From Gammaproteobacteria bacterium (GTDB lineage: Bacteria; Pseudomonadota; Gammaproteobacteria; Xanthomonadales; SZUA-36), in the NCBI GenBank assembly GCA_024279945.1, contig JAJRRA010000045.1:56789-120788 (forward strand): a stretch of 64,000 bases of DNA, in the 5' to 3' direction. Below, one piece after another: positions 28,178 through 37,338 of the stretch. The first letter of the stretch is position 1, and each line of letters opens with the position of its first letter. The position numbers and the translations under genes were made by a program. The notes under the pieces are model-generated. The model saw only the letters and a list, made by a program, of their open reading frames with translations, did no database searches and was not told where the DNA came from.

Positions 28178-29421
28178 TGGCCAAGCCTGCCAGCACACTC
28201 GCCAAGCGAGCTGATGAATTGATGAACTGGATCGACAAGCGCTTGCCGGTCACGGCGTTTTGGAACGCCACCATGACCGGCTACTATGCCCCGAAAAACT
28301 TTAATTTCTGGTATTACATGGGTTCACTGGCCCTGTTGGTGCTGGTGATGCAGATTTTTACCGGCATCTTTCTGACCATGCATTACAAGCCATCAGCCAC
28401 TGAAGCCTTTGCGTCGGTTGAATACATCATGCGTGATGTCGACTGGGGCTGGCTGATTCGCTACATGCACACCACTGGTGCTTCGTTCTTCTTCATCCTG
28501 GTCTATTTGCACATGTTTCGAAGCCTCCTGTATGGCTCGCACCGCAAGCCCAGGGAATTACTGTGGATATTTGGTATGTTGATCTATGTGGCACTGATGG
28601 CTGAAGCCTTCATGGGCTATGTGCTGCCATGGGGGCAGATGTCTTACTGGGGTGCGCAGGTGATCATCAACCTGTTCGGGGCGATTCCCAGCGTTGGTGA
28701 TGCGCTGACTGAATGGATTCGGGGGGATTATTTTATCTCCGATGCCACCCTCAACCGCTTTTTTGCGCTGCATGTAATCGCGATTCCGCTGGCATTGCTG
28801 GGGCTGGTGTTGCTACACCTGGTTGCGCTGCGGGAGAACGGCTCGAACAACCCGGATGGCATCGAAATCAAGGCAAACAAAGACGAGAACGGGTTGCCCA
28901 AAGACGGCATTCCCTTCCACCCGTATTACACCGTGAAGGATATTTTCGGGGTAGGTATGTTTCTCCTCCTTTTCGCTTTCGTATTGTTTTTCTGGCCGGA
29001 AGTGGGTGGGATCTTCCTCGAACGTGACAACTTCATACCGGCGACCCCCCTGGTTACGCCGGAGCATATTATGCCGGTGTGGTATTTCACACCGTATTAC
29101 GCCATTCTCAAGGCTGTACCGGACAAATTGTTGGGCGTGATCCTGATGGGATCTTCCATCGTGGTGCTCTTTTTCCTGCCCTGGCTGGATCGTTCGCCGG
29201 TCAAGTCTATTCGTTATAAGGGGGCATGGTATAAAGTGATGCTGGCCCTGTTTACGATTGCCTTTATCCGGCTGGGAATGCTGGGCATGGCGGAGGGAAC
29301 ACCGGCCCAGACCATCGAGATGCGCGTGTGGACGTTTGTGTATTTCTCATTTTTCATTTTGCTGTTTTTCCTCAGTCCCAGAGGAAAAACCAAGCCTGTA
29401 CCGGACCGGGTGACACACTGA
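28177..29421 (+). CDS. petB: Ubiquinol-cytochrome c reductase cytochrome b subunit
   Basis: A 414-residue full-length cytochrome b (not the split form) with about eight helices and two b hemes. Histidine ligands lie in RYMHTTGASFFF and LHMFRSLLYGSH, with partners in the fourth helix. The PEWY-like Qo site is visible as TPEHIMPVWYF. It forms the quinol oxidation and quinone reduction sites of complex III. It overlaps petC as ATGA. Confidence 0.96.
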   Translation: MAKPASTLAKRADELMNWIDKRLPVTAFWNATMTGYYAPKNFNFWYYMGSLALLVLVMQIFTGIFLTMHYKPSATEAFASVEYIMRDVDWGWLIRYMHTTGASFFFILVYLHMFRSLLYGSHRKPRELLWIFGMLIYVALMAEAFMGYVLPWGQMSYWGAQVIINLFGAIPSVGDALTEWIRGDYFISDATLNRFFALHVIAIPLALLGLVLLHLVALRENGSNNPDGIEIKANKDENGLPKDGIPFHPYYTVKDIFGVGMFLLLFAFVLFFWPEVGGIFLERDNFIPATPLVTPEHIMPVWYFTPYYAILKAVPDKLLGVILMGSSIVVLFFLPWLDRSPVKSIRYKGAWYKVMLALFTIAFIRLGMLGMAEGTPAQTIEMRVWTFVYFSFFILLFFLSPRGKTKPVPDRVTH

Positions 29422-30152
29422 TGAGTAAGCAATCCCTGATAATCATTCTCAGCCTGGTCGCGATGATTTCGACCACGAGTCCGGTTTTTGGCTCGGGTGG
29501 AGAAAATCTCGAAAACGCCAATATCAATTTCCGCGACACAGCAGCGGTACAGAGAGGAGCAAAGTGGTTCGTCAACTATTGCTTCTCTTGTCACAGTGCC
29601 AGTTACATGCGCTACAACCGCCTGGCTGAAGATCTTGGCATCGACAAGGACGTTGTATTGCGTGACCTGGCATTTGCTGATGTGAGAATTGGCGATACGA
29701 TGGACATCGCCATGCGACCAAAAGACTCCGAGGCCTGGCTTGGTAAAACACCACCTGATCTTTCGGTGATTTCGAGGTCACGTGGAAACGATTGGCTGTT
29801 CGCCTACATGAAATCGTTTTATCAGGATGAAAGTGGTGGATGGAATAACCTGATGCTGCCCAATGCTTCGATGCCGCACGTTTTATGGCAGTTGCAGGGG
29901 ATTCAGCAGCCAGTCTGGTCGACTCACGATGAACGAGCGGTTATTGAGCACCTTGAGCTGGCTTCACCCGGTTTGCAGTCACCACAAGAGTATGAACAGA
30001 CGGTAAGAGATCTGGTCACCTTTCTCGATTATCTTGGCGAACCCTCGAAAGTAAAAAGAAAGAATGTGGGTATTTGGGTCATGCTCTTTCTGGTGCTGTT
30101 TACCCTGGTGGCTTATGCATTGAAGGTCGAATACTGGCGTGACGTACATTAG
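29421..30152 (+). CDS. petC: Ubiquinol-cytochrome c reductase cytochrome c1
   Basis: A 243-residue subunit with a signal peptide (cleavage near residue 24). The heme c site is C54-x2-C57-H58 (CFSCH), a methionine ligand region is NASMPHV, and one C-terminal membrane helix (about residues 218-236) anchors it. It passes electrons from Rieske to soluble cytochrome c. ATG 29421 overlaps the petB stop; sspA follows after 75 bases. Confidence 0.95.
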   Translation: MSKQSLIIILSLVAMISTTSPVFGSGGENLENANINFRDTAAVQRGAKWFVNYCFSCHSASYMRYNRLAEDLGIDKDVVLRDLAFADVRIGDTMDIAMRPKDSEAWLGKTPPDLSVISRSRGNDWLFAYMKSFYQDESGGWNNLMLPNASMPHVLWQLQGIQQPVWSTHDERAVIEHLELASPGLQSPQEYEQTVRDLVTFLDYLGEPSKVKRKNVGIWVMLFLVLFTLVAYALKVEYWRDVH

Positions 30153-30227
30153 CCGGAGAGCGCATCCGTGGGCCATGCAAGAAATACCGGCCATTCATCA
30201 ATGATCGAACATAATTAGGAGATAAAT

Positions 30228-30866
30228 GTGGCAGTATCAGTTCGAGGCCGATCAACCATGGCGCTCTATTCGTCCGATACCGGTCTGGATAGCCACCGCG
30301 TACGCTTTGTCATCGCTGAAAAAGGGATCAATGTTGATATAGTCAACGTCTCCCAGGACGAATCTGCCGCAGCAGATCTGGTTGAGTTGAATCCTTATAA
30401 TCAGGCTCCAACGCTGGTAGACAGGGACCTGGTGCTTTATAACGCAGGTGTCATCAACGACTATCTGGATGAACGTTACCCGCATCCGCCGCTGATGCCG
30501 GTAGATCCTGTTTCCCGGGCACAGCTCAGATTGGTGCATCACCGTATTCTGCAGGACTGGTATTCCCTTGCGTATGAAATTGAAGCCAGCACGGGGAAAA
30601 AGTCTGAACAGGCGGCCAGACAACTTAAGGAGAGTATTCTTGCCGCTAACGAATTGTTCACGGTACAGGATTATTTGTTAAGTGATGAGTTTACCCTGGT
30701 GGATTGCATGTTGGGGCCTTTGATGTGGCGGCTTTCTCACTATGGTGTAAAACTGGGTAGGCCTGGCGCCGCGGTTGAGATTTATGCACAAAGAGTCTTT
30801 TCCAGAGCTTCTTTCAAAACCAGTCTGACCATGGCTGAACGTGAACTGGTGCTTGGGTCCTCCTGA
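30228..30866 (+). CDS. sspA: Stringent starvation protein A
   Basis: A 212-residue GST-fold protein without catalytic GST function. It binds RNA polymerase with sigma-70 and changes transcription in starvation and acid stress. The conserved surface stretch HPPLMPVDPVSRAQ (near residues 87-100) contains the PHP-like region known to be needed. The start is GTG 30228, set by AGGAG 5 bases upstream; an ATG one base earlier is in a closed frame. sspB follows in the same direction. Confidence 0.94.
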   Translation: MAVSVRGRSTMALYSSDTGLDSHRVRFVIAEKGINVDIVNVSQDESAAADLVELNPYNQAPTLVDRDLVLYNAGVINDYLDERYPHPPLMPVDPVSRAQLRLVHHRILQDWYSLAYEIEASTGKKSEQAARQLKESILAANELFTVQDYLLSDEFTLVDCMLGPLMWRLSHYGVKLGRPGAAVEIYAQRVFSRASFKTSLTMAERELVLGSS

Positions 30867-30910
30867 ATGAAGGGCTGGCCTGATATGAATGCGCAGAAAG
30901 ATGGATTCCA

Positions 30911-31309
30911 ATGTCCGGGGGAATGACGTCCAACCGACCCTACCTGCTTCGGGCTCTGTATGACTGGATCAGTAACAACGATATGACGCCCCATATCCTG
31001 GTTGACGCCGGATTTAACGGTGTCGATGTCCCCGAACAGGCTGTTCAGAAAGGCAAAGTCATACTCAATATCGATAACGCTGCGGTCCATGAACTGGAAA
31101 TGGGTAATGAGTGGCTTACCTTCTCCGCTCGCTTTTCTGGAAGGCAACATGCCGTGTCTGTCCCACTTGAGGCGGTTCTGGCCATCTATTCTAAAGAAAA
31201 TGGCCAGGGCATGATGTTTGCCCAGGATGATGAACCCCTGACACCTACGGATCCGGATATCAGCCCGGACAAGCCTCCACGCAGATCCCACCTGACAATT
31301 GTCAAGTAA
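30911..31309 (+). CDS. sspB: ClpXP protease specificity-enhancing factor SspB
   Basis: A 132-residue adaptor that binds the ssrA tag and tethers substrates to ClpX. The fold block RPYLLRALYDW and VSVPLEAVLAIYSKENG are clear. The C-terminal ClpX-docking tail is RRSHLTIVK, comparable to the ALRVVK end of E. coli SspB; the linker is shorter than in E. coli. It is in operon with sspA. Confidence 0.94.
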   Translation: MSGGMTSNRPYLLRALYDWISNNDMTPHILVDAGFNGVDVPEQAVQKGKVILNIDNAAVHELEMGNEWLTFSARFSGRQHAVSVPLEAVLAIYSKENGQGMMFAQDDEPLTPTDPDISPDKPPRRSHLTIVK

Positions 31310-31325
31310 TACAATCTACCTGGTG

Positions 31326-31655
31326 CTAGTGTATTTCCTGGATCAACTGGCCATCGCTGGTATTGATGACCACGGTGGGGCGGTGTCCTGGAGAGATCAG
31401 TACGCTGCCACCCTTGCGAAGAATTCCATCTTTGGCAAAATCGAAACGGTATTTCAGGACATAGCTGCGCCAGCGTCCATTCTGCTTCAGTTGGATTGAA
31501 TCCAGCACCACCGTATCGTCCATCAATGCCAATTCGTGTTCGCGGCAGGTAATTGAGGCTGCCCAGCGTGCTTTTTCCTTTCCTTTAAGTAAGTGCCACC
31601 AGGTGATTGCCGCCAGCCCTGCAAGTGTGAAAATCAGCAGGCCAGTCATGGCCAT
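31326..31655 (-). CDS. DUF3301 family small membrane-anchored protein
   Basis: A 109-residue protein with one N-terminal membrane helix (residues 3-19, GLLIFTLAGLAAITWW). A small domain follows with CREHELALMDDTVVL and RWRSYVLKYRFDF, the conserved blocks of DUF3301. The function is unknown. It converges on sspB and is divergent from surE, a common location for this family in gammaproteobacteria. Confidence 0.8.
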   Translation of the reverse strand: MAMTGLLIFTLAGLAAITWWHLLKGKEKARWAASITCREHELALMDDTVVLDSIQLKQNGRWRSYVLKYRFDFAKDGILRKGGSVLISPGHRPTVVINTSDGQLIQEIH

Positions 31656-31786
31656 ACTCTTTGGTTTTTCTTTTTTTCTGAATTCATTTCCGTCAGCCCA
31701 CCAAGTCCGTACAATATCACCATGACGGAGTATCAGCCCAAAAAATTAATTTGGTGGCTGATTTTTCCGGTAACAATGGAAAGGGC

Positions 31787-32572
31787 ATGCATTTTCTGAT
31801 CAGTAACGACGATGGCATCACGGCACGGGGTATTCAAGTCCTGTCACGGCGTATGAGTGAACTGGGCAAAGTGACCATAGTTGCCCCGGACCAGAACCGC
31901 AGCGGTGCCAGTAATTCACTCACGCTGGACGCGCCGGTTCGTATCAGCGAGATCGGTGAGCGGAGATTTCGTGTCACCGGGACGCCAACGGACTGCGTTC
32001 ATATCGCCCTTACCGGCTTGCTCGAGAAGGATCCCGATATGGTGATTTCCGGAATCAATGCCGGTGCCAATCTGGGCGATGATGTGATTTATTCCGGAAC
32101 GGTGGCAGCGGCCATGGAAGGGCGGTTCCTGGGCTTGCCTGCCATTGCCGTTTCTCTGGTTTTCAAGGAGAAACCCCGACATTTTGAGACTGCGGCCGAG
32201 GCTATTGCGCTACTGGTGCAACGTCTGCGCCAGGAACCCTTGCCTGCAGATACAATGCTGAACATTAATGTCCCCGATGTGTTGTGGTCTGATATCGGGG
32301 GCTTTGAAGTTACTCGTTTGGGTCACAGGCATCGGGCTGAGCCGACCATCCGGGAATTGGATCCCAGGGGACGGCCCATGTACTGGATTGGCCCGGCAGG
32401 CGCGGAACAGGATGCTGGCCCAGGTACAGATTTCAACGCCGTTCGCAGGGGCTATGTATCTGTTACGCCGATCCACGTTGATCTGACCAGATACCAGGCA
32501 CTGGATCAGGTGGCCGGCTGGGTAGCAGAAATTGAGGTGGATAAGGTGCATGTCCCGGGGGCCGTGGCGTGA
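31787..32572 (+). CDS. surE: 5'/3'-nucleotidase SurE
   Basis: A 261-residue metal-dependent nucleoside monophosphate phosphatase of stationary-phase survival. NDDG at 7-10 holds the metal with D8 and D9, and [18 protein letters not shown] is the second metal/phosphate region. ATG 31787 has GGAAAGG upstream, and the product then begins [10 protein letters not shown] as expected. It is followed by pcm with a GTGA overlap. Confidence 0.96.
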   Translation: MHFLISNDDGITARGIQVLSRRMSELGKVTIVAPDQNRSGASNSLTLDAPVRISEIGERRFRVTGTPTDCVHIALTGLLEKDPDMVISGINAGANLGDDVIYSGTVAAAMEGRFLGLPAIAVSLVFKEKPRHFETAAEAIALLVQRLRQEPLPADTMLNINVPDVLWSDIGGFEVTRLGHRHRAEPTIRELDPRGRPMYWIGPAGAEQDAGPGTDFNAVRRGYVSVTPIHVDLTRYQALDQVAGWVAEIEVDKVHVPGAVA

Positions 32573-33246
32573 TTCATAAAAGAAACCTGAAAGGCATGCC
32601 AAAGGGTATCGGTATGACCTCTCAGGGGACCCGGGATCGCCTGGTGCAGAGACTTCGCGACAATGGCATTCAGAATGAAAAAGTATTGAAAGCCATTGCA
32701 ATGACACCGCGCCACGAATTTGTTGACGAAGCACTTTCCAGCCGGGCCTATGAGGACACGGCTTTACCGATTGGCTTGAGTCAGACCATTTCCCAACCCT
32801 GGGTAGTGGCTCGCATGACTGAAGCCCTTCTGGAATGTGGTGCGCTGGATAAGGTGCTGGAGGTGGGAACGGGATCCGGGTATCAGGCCGCCATTTTGGC
32901 CGCACTGGTTCCGAAAGTGTTTACTGTTGAGCGGATCGAGGAACTTCTTAAACAGGCCCGCCGCCGATTCCACAAGCTGGGTCTGCACCATGTTTATACG
33001 CGCTATGCAGATGGCCACCTGGGTTGGTCAAGCCAGGCACCTTTTGATGGCATTGTCGTTACCGCTGCAGCGATGGCGATTCCACAGGAACTGTTGGAGC
33101 AGTTGCGTATTGGTGGTGTAATCGTGGCGCCGGTGGAAAAATATGGAATGCAGCGGTTGCTTGCTGTTCGGCGGACTGAGGACAGTTTTGAAGAAAAAGA
33201 TCTTGGGGGTGTGGTTTTTGTCCCGATGCTGAGCGGTCTTTCCTAG
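32569..33246 (+). CDS. pcm: Protein-L-isoaspartate O-methyltransferase
   Basis: A 225-residue SAM-dependent repair enzyme for isoaspartyl residues in aged proteins. The SAM-binding [16 protein letters not shown] is at about 100-115, and [20 protein letters not shown] is the substrate loop region. The start GTG 32569 overlaps the surE stop. surE-pcm-yqaA-nlpD-rpoS is the usual stationary-phase cluster. Confidence 0.95.
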   Translation: MIHKRNLKGMPKGIGMTSQGTRDRLVQRLRDNGIQNEKVLKAIAMTPRHEFVDEALSSRAYEDTALPIGLSQTISQPWVVARMTEALLECGALDKVLEVGTGSGYQAAILAALVPKVFTVERIEELLKQARRRFHKLGLHHVYTRYADGHLGWSSQAPFDGIVVTAAAMAIPQELLEQLRIGGVIVAPVEKYGMQRLLAVRRTEDSFEEKDLGGVVFVPMLSGLS

Positions 33247-33247
33247 T

Positions 33248-33865
33248 GTGAGGAAGGGAACACTATTCGATGGGCATCTGCTTCAGCGCCTGTATGACCA
33301 GGTGCTGGCCTGGGCTGCCCACCCGAAGGCGCCCGTAATTATGTCCGGCTTGAGTTTTGCCGAGTCAAGTTTCTTCCCGGTTCCGCCGGATGTCATGCTT
33401 GGCCCCATGTGTCTTGCGCGGCCCACAAAAGCATGGCATTTTGCCGCGCTTTGTACACTCAGTTCCGTGCTGGGCGGATTGTTGGGTTACGCGATTGGTC
33501 GGTGGGCCTTCCAGTGGATGGAGCCGTGGTTGATGTCATCGGCCTATGCCGATATATTTCTTTCCGCTGTAGATGCCTTTGAGACATGGGGCTTTTGGTA
33601 CATACTGCTGGCTGGTTTTACCCCGATCCCCTACAAGGTATTCACGGTTGGCGCCGGCGTGATTGGCATGCCGGTGATTCCTTTTCTATTCGGGTCGGCG
33701 GTCGGGCGGGGCGCACGTTTTTTCCTCGTCGCCGGCCTGGTTCGGGCGATGGGAGAGGAGGGCGCGCAGCGACTCAGGCGGTGGGTTGATACAGCGGGTT
33801 GGATTGTTCTGATAATGGTGCTTATTGCAGGAGGAGCCTGGTGGTATTTCGGGAGTGGGCATTGA
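33248..33865 (+). CDS. yqaA: DedA family membrane protein, YqaA type
   Basis: A 205-residue membrane protein of the DedA/VTT superfamily with about five helices. The re-entrant-loop motifs are visible: FAESSFFPVPPDVMLGPM and LAGFTPIPYKVFTVGAG. DedA proteins flip undecaprenyl phosphate or phospholipids and support membrane integrity; the exact substrate of YqaA-like members is not known. The start is GTG 33248. Its end overlaps nlpD by 25 bp. Confidence 0.85.
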   Translation: MRKGTLFDGHLLQRLYDQVLAWAAHPKAPVIMSGLSFAESSFFPVPPDVMLGPMCLARPTKAWHFAALCTLSSVLGGLLGYAIGRWAFQWMEPWLMSSAYADIFLSAVDAFETWGFWYILLAGFTPIPYKVFTVGAGVIGMPVIPFLFGSAVGRGARFFLVAGLVRAMGEEGAQRLRRWVDTAGWIVLIMVLIAGGAWWYFGSGH

Positions 33866-34704
33866 ACCGGGTGGGATGGGCGCTGTTGGTGGTGCTGATA
33901 GCCTGTTTTGTGTCTGCCTGCAGGACCAGTCCGGCACCAGCTCACAAGCGGACAACAGGTGGAAGTAGTTACCAATCGACCAAAGATGGCCATTACCGTG
34001 TTCGTAAAGGGGATTCGCTACACGCCATTGCATTTAATTTTGGCCTGGACTGGAGGGATATTGCTGCCTGGAACCACATTCGCTCACCCTACCTTATCTA
34101 TCCGGATCAGGAGTTGCGGTTGACACGACCTCGACACTATACATCGTCTTCAGCCAAATCCGGTAGCAAGCCAAAAACGGCCCAGTCGGGTAAGCAGAGT
34201 ACATCTCACAGCCCCGCTGCCGGTCGTAAATCCAGCAGTCAGTCTGCAACCACCACGACGGCGCTGAAGACACCACAGGCCAGTACTAAAACCGATAACT
34301 CCCGGTCTGCCAGCTCTGGTGCCGGGAGCGATCCGTCAAAATGGATGTGGCCAAGCAGCGGTCGGATCATCAGTAGTTACAAGGCAGATGACCCTTCCAG
34401 GAAGGGTATTGATATCGGTGGAAAAGAGGGGCAGTCTATCCTTGCCGCCGCACCTGGCAAGGTGGTGTACAGTGGTAGCGGATTGATTGCTTATGGTGAA
34501 CTCATTATCATTAAGCACAGCGACCGGTTTCTCAGTGCATACGCCCACAATCGCAAGCGTTTGGTTGTGGAAGGTCAGCGAGTGGAGGCAGGTACAAAAA
34601 TTGCGGAGATGGGCAGGAATGACCGGAATCAAGTCCTTCTGCACTTCGAAATACGCGTTAACGGGCGACCTCGGAATCCACTGAGTTACCTGCCTCGCCG
34701 TTAA
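33841..34704 (+). CDS. nlpD: Murein hydrolase activator NlpD
   Basis: A 287-residue outer-membrane lipoprotein. GTG 33841 is chosen because AGGAGG lies 6 bases upstream; the signal peptide then ends in the lipobox FVSAC with lipid cysteine C27. A LysM domain (VRKGDSLHAIAFNFGLDW) binds peptidoglycan. A Ser/Thr/Gln-rich linker leads to a LytM (M23) domain in which the usual zinc histidines are replaced (GIDIGGKEG). It therefore activates the amidase AmiC rather than cutting murein itself, as in E. coli. Confidence 0.92.
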   Translation: MVFREWALNRVGWALLVVLIACFVSACRTSPAPAHKRTTGGSSYQSTKDGHYRVRKGDSLHAIAFNFGLDWRDIAAWNHIRSPYLIYPDQELRLTRPRHYTSSSAKSGSKPKTAQSGKQSTSHSPAAGRKSSSQSATTTTALKTPQASTKTDNSRSASSGAGSDPSKWMWPSSGRIISSYKADDPSRKGIDIGGKEGQSILAAAPGKVVYSGSGLIAYGELIIIKHSDRFLSAYAHNRKRLVVEGQRVEAGTKIAEMGRNDRNQVLLHFEIRVNGRPRNPLSYLPRR

Positions 34705-34816
34705 TTGTTTCGGCCTGTTAATAGACTGCCCGATATGAGAATGAGACTTAATTAGAGACATCTCCTTCAGAAAGTGTTAAGTTTCCAGTCCGCGTTGCAA
34801 AACGAATTTGTTCTGG

Positions 34817-35848
34817 ATGGAGTCGATTTCCGGATCAGTTATTGCGATGGATAATTGGCTGATTCAGGCGCTAAACACGCAAGGTTGGGGAATGCAGGAT
34901 TTCCAATCCATATCCAGGAATGTACTGTCCACTGATCGACAGCGAGTGGAAACGGTGGCTGCAAAAGTGGCATCTGAACGGACCACTTCCGGCAAGACTG
35001 CCAAAAAAAACAACCATAACAATGATGTCACACGTATCTACCTGAGTGAGATTGGCCGGGCTCGACTGCTCACGTCTGATGAGGAGAAATCCTTGACGCG
35101 TGCTGCCAGGAACGGCTGTGTCGCGAGCAGGCAACGTATGATTGAGTCCAATTTACGCCTGGTCGTCAAAATTGCCCGCGCCTATATCAAGCGTGGTCTA
35201 CCTTTGCTGGATCTGGTTGAAGAGGGTAATCTGGGCCTGATCCGTGCGGTAGAAAAATTTGACCCGGATCGTGGCTGCCGGTTTTCCACTTATGCTACCT
35301 GGTGGATCCGGCAATCAGTCGAACGGGCCATCATGAACCAGTGCCGTACCGTGCGTTTGCCAATCCACATCATTCGGGAATTGACTGTTTATTTACGGGC
35401 TTCCAGGGAGTTGGAGCAAAAAAGGGGACGTCGCCCGACAGAGGAAGAAATAGCAACCGCCATGCGGGTTCCCGTAGGCCATGTCAAGAAACTGTTTGGG
35501 TTGAATGAGCCAACTTCTTCTGCTGATAAATCAGCAAACTTTGGTTCAGCACGGCCCATACTGGATTCAATTGCAGATGTGCAAATTAGTGGTCCGGAAA
35601 CTGAATACGCCGGTAGGGCTGCAGAACGGTTATTGGATCGCTGGCTGGATCAGTTATCCCGACAGCAGCGTGATGTGGTTGAGCACCGTTTTGGCCTCCA
35701 CGGTCACGGCCGCAGGACCCTGGAAGAAGTAGGGAAATTGCTGGGCGTAACTCGGGAGCGCGTTCGCCAGGTCCAGCTTTGCGCCTTGTCCAGGTTACGT
35801 GATATTTCCCGGAAAGAGGGGTTCGAAGATATTCCGCTTATGGATTGA
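34817..35848 (+). CDS. rpoS: RNA polymerase sigma factor RpoS
   Basis: A 343-residue group 2 sigma factor for stationary phase and general stress. Region 1.2 is [14 protein letters not shown]. Region 2 includes [15 protein letters not shown] and [16 protein letters not shown]. Region 3 is [20 protein letters not shown] and region 4.2 is [20 protein letters not shown]. The start is uncertain: TTG 34808, ATG 34817 and ATG 34847 are in frame and none has a strong ribosome site. It lies next to nlpD, where rpoS promoters usually sit. Its end overlaps the convergent neighbour by 11 bp. Confidence 0.93.
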   Translation: MESISGSVIAMDNWLIQALNTQGWGMQDFQSISRNVLSTDRQRVETVAAKVASERTTSGKTAKKNNHNNDVTRIYLSEIGRARLLTSDEEKSLTRAARNGCVASRQRMIESNLRLVVKIARAYIKRGLPLLDLVEEGNLGLIRAVEKFDPDRGCRFSTYATWWIRQSVERAIMNQCRTVRLPIHIIRELTVYLRASRELEQKRGRRPTEEEIATAMRVPVGHVKKLFGLNEPTSSADKSANFGSARPILDSIADVQISGPETEYAGRAAERLLDRWLDQLSRQQRDVVEHRFGLHGHGRRTLEEVGKLLGVTRERVRQVQLCALSRLRDISRKEGFEDIPLMD

Positions 35849-36221
35849 TCGTGGCCTGTACCAGACCGGCTACCACCTTGCGACCTTCCGATACGAGTAT
35901 ATTGAATGTATCACACGCAGCACGGGTGGTCATGATTTCAACACCAACTGCTTGCCGGTAACACTGCATTAATATTTCCGGGTCGAGAAAAACCTGGCGC
36001 GCACCCGTTCCGATCAGCACAATCTCGGGTTTCAGGTCAAGAATCTGCCCGACATGATTGGCGGCAATTTCCCCTGGAGCAGTGACCGGCCAATCCCTTA
36101 TGAGGCGATTGGCGGAAACAATGATGGATTTGGTGCAGAGCTGGTCGACCACCCGTATTCCATCGGCCGAAACAGAGCGGATGAAATGGTGCTCTCCCGG
36201 CCTTTGGAGTATCAGATCCAT
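35838..36221 (-). CDS. Mth938-like (DUF498) domain protein
   Basis: A 127-residue single-domain protein of the Mth938-like/NDUFAF3 fold. The conserved region is [19 protein letters not shown] near residues 64-82. The human relative NDUFAF3 assists complex I assembly; the bacterial role is unknown. It is followed on the same strand by nothing and preceded by yhbY with a 19-base gap, so the two are probably co-transcribed. Confidence 0.8.
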   Translation of the reverse strand: MDLILQRPGEHHFIRSVSADGIRVVDQLCTKSIIVSANRLIRDWPVTAPGEIAANHVGQILDLKPEIVLIGTGARQVFLDPEILMQCYRQAVGVEIMTTRAACDTFNILVSEGRKVVAGLVQATINP

Positions 36222-36240
36222 GCTGCGCCCGTACTCGGAG

Positions 36241-36543
36241 TTACTTTGACTTTCCAGGAAGGACGATGATCGGTTTTTTTTTGTTGCGCCGGAAAAAACA
36301 CGCGACCTGGCCTATGACATGAACTTTCTCAGCAGAACACTGTGAGCTTATCCGGTCAATCCAGGTTTTACGGGTGTCACGATCGGCCCTGAGTTTGATT
36401 TTGACCAGTTCATGGTGCTGCAGCGCAGACTCAATTTCCATCATTACATTTTCGTTGAGACCTTTGTCTGCAACGATGACAAAGGGCTGTAGTTGATGTG
36501 TTAAACCACGCAAGTATCGAATTTGTTGGGATGTCAGTGGCAT
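36241..36543 (-). CDS. yhbY: Ribosome-associated CRM-domain RNA-binding protein YhbY
   Basis: A 100-residue single CRM domain protein. LTSQQIRYLRGLTHQLQPFV at the start and the GxxG-like end region (VIGQVACFFRRNKKKP) are diagnostic. It binds pre-50S ribosomal particles. It is divergent from rlmE, the standard arrangement in gammaproteobacteria, which places two large-subunit maturation genes back to back. Confidence 0.92.
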   Translation of the reverse strand: MPLTSQQIRYLRGLTHQLQPFVIVADKGLNENVMMEIESALQHHELVKIKLRADRDTRKTWIDRISSQCSAEKVHVIGQVACFFRRNKKKPIIVLPGKSK

Positions 36544-36635
36544 TTTGTGCCTCCTGATGTGGCAAACTGGTTATTGATTCAACCCGTATGCGGTACATGT
36601 CACTTGCGGGTTCAGGCAGCGAATTTTAGCACGTA

Positions 36636-37271
36636 GTGAGTACAAGGATGGCGAGAAGCAAAAGCAGTAGAAGATGGCTCACAGAGCATTTTGACGACCC
36701 CTATGTAAAACTGGCGCAAAAAAAGGGATTACGTTCCCGGTCGGCGTTCAAACTGCTTGAGTTACAGGAAAAATATCAGTTGATAAGTTCGGGTATGGTG
36801 GTCGTTGACTTGGGGTCAGCGCCCGGCGGTTGGTGCCAGGTGGCTCGCTCGCTGGTCGGGAACAAGGGCAGCCTGTTGGCAGTGGATATCCTCCCCATGG
36901 AGCCTCTTCATGGAGTTCAGTTTATCCAGGGGGATTTCACCGATGATGAGCCGCTGCATGCACTGGAAGAAGCACTGCAAGGAAAGCGGGTTGATCTTGT
37001 GTTGTCAGATATGGCCCCCAATATGAGTGGAATGGCTGCCACGGATCAGGCGAAGGCCATGTATCTTGCAGAGTTGGCCCTGGAGTTTGTACGGGGGCAA
37101 CTGAAACCCGGTGGTGATTTTCTGGTCAAATTATTTCAGGGTGAGGGGTTTGACGGATTTGTCCGTGAAGTCCGGTCCCTGTTTGCAAAGGTGCAGGTAC
37201 GAAAGCCAAAGGCCTCACGGCCTCGTAGCCGGGAAGTTTATTTGCTGGCCCGGGAACGCCATGTCGAGTAA
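36636..37271 (+). CDS. rlmE: 23S rRNA 2'-O-methyltransferase RlmE
   Basis: A 211-residue FtsJ/RrmJ methyltransferase for 23S rRNA U2552, acting late in 50S assembly. The SAM motif is [23 protein letters not shown] holds the catalytic aspartate, and KLFQGEGFD the catalytic lysine. The GTG at 36636 and the ATG at 36648 are both possible starts. ftsH follows after 67 bases. Confidence 0.94.
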   Translation: MSTRMARSKSSRRWLTEHFDDPYVKLAQKKGLRSRSAFKLLELQEKYQLISSGMVVVDLGSAPGGWCQVARSLVGNKGSLLAVDILPMEPLHGVQFIQGDFTDDEPLHALEEALQGKRVDLVLSDMAPNMSGMAATDQAKAMYLAELALEFVRGQLKPGGDFLVKLFQGEGFDGFVREVRSLFAKVQVRKPKASRPRSREVYLLARERHVE

Positions 37272-37338
37272 ATTAGTGGTATGGCGGGTCGCAAGACCGG
37301 CAGGAAAACGGATGACATAAACGCTTGAGGAAGCCGAA

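Noticed and set aside
31661..31684. T-rich run near surE that might be a terminator
   Set aside because: No GC-rich stem precedes it on the plus strand.
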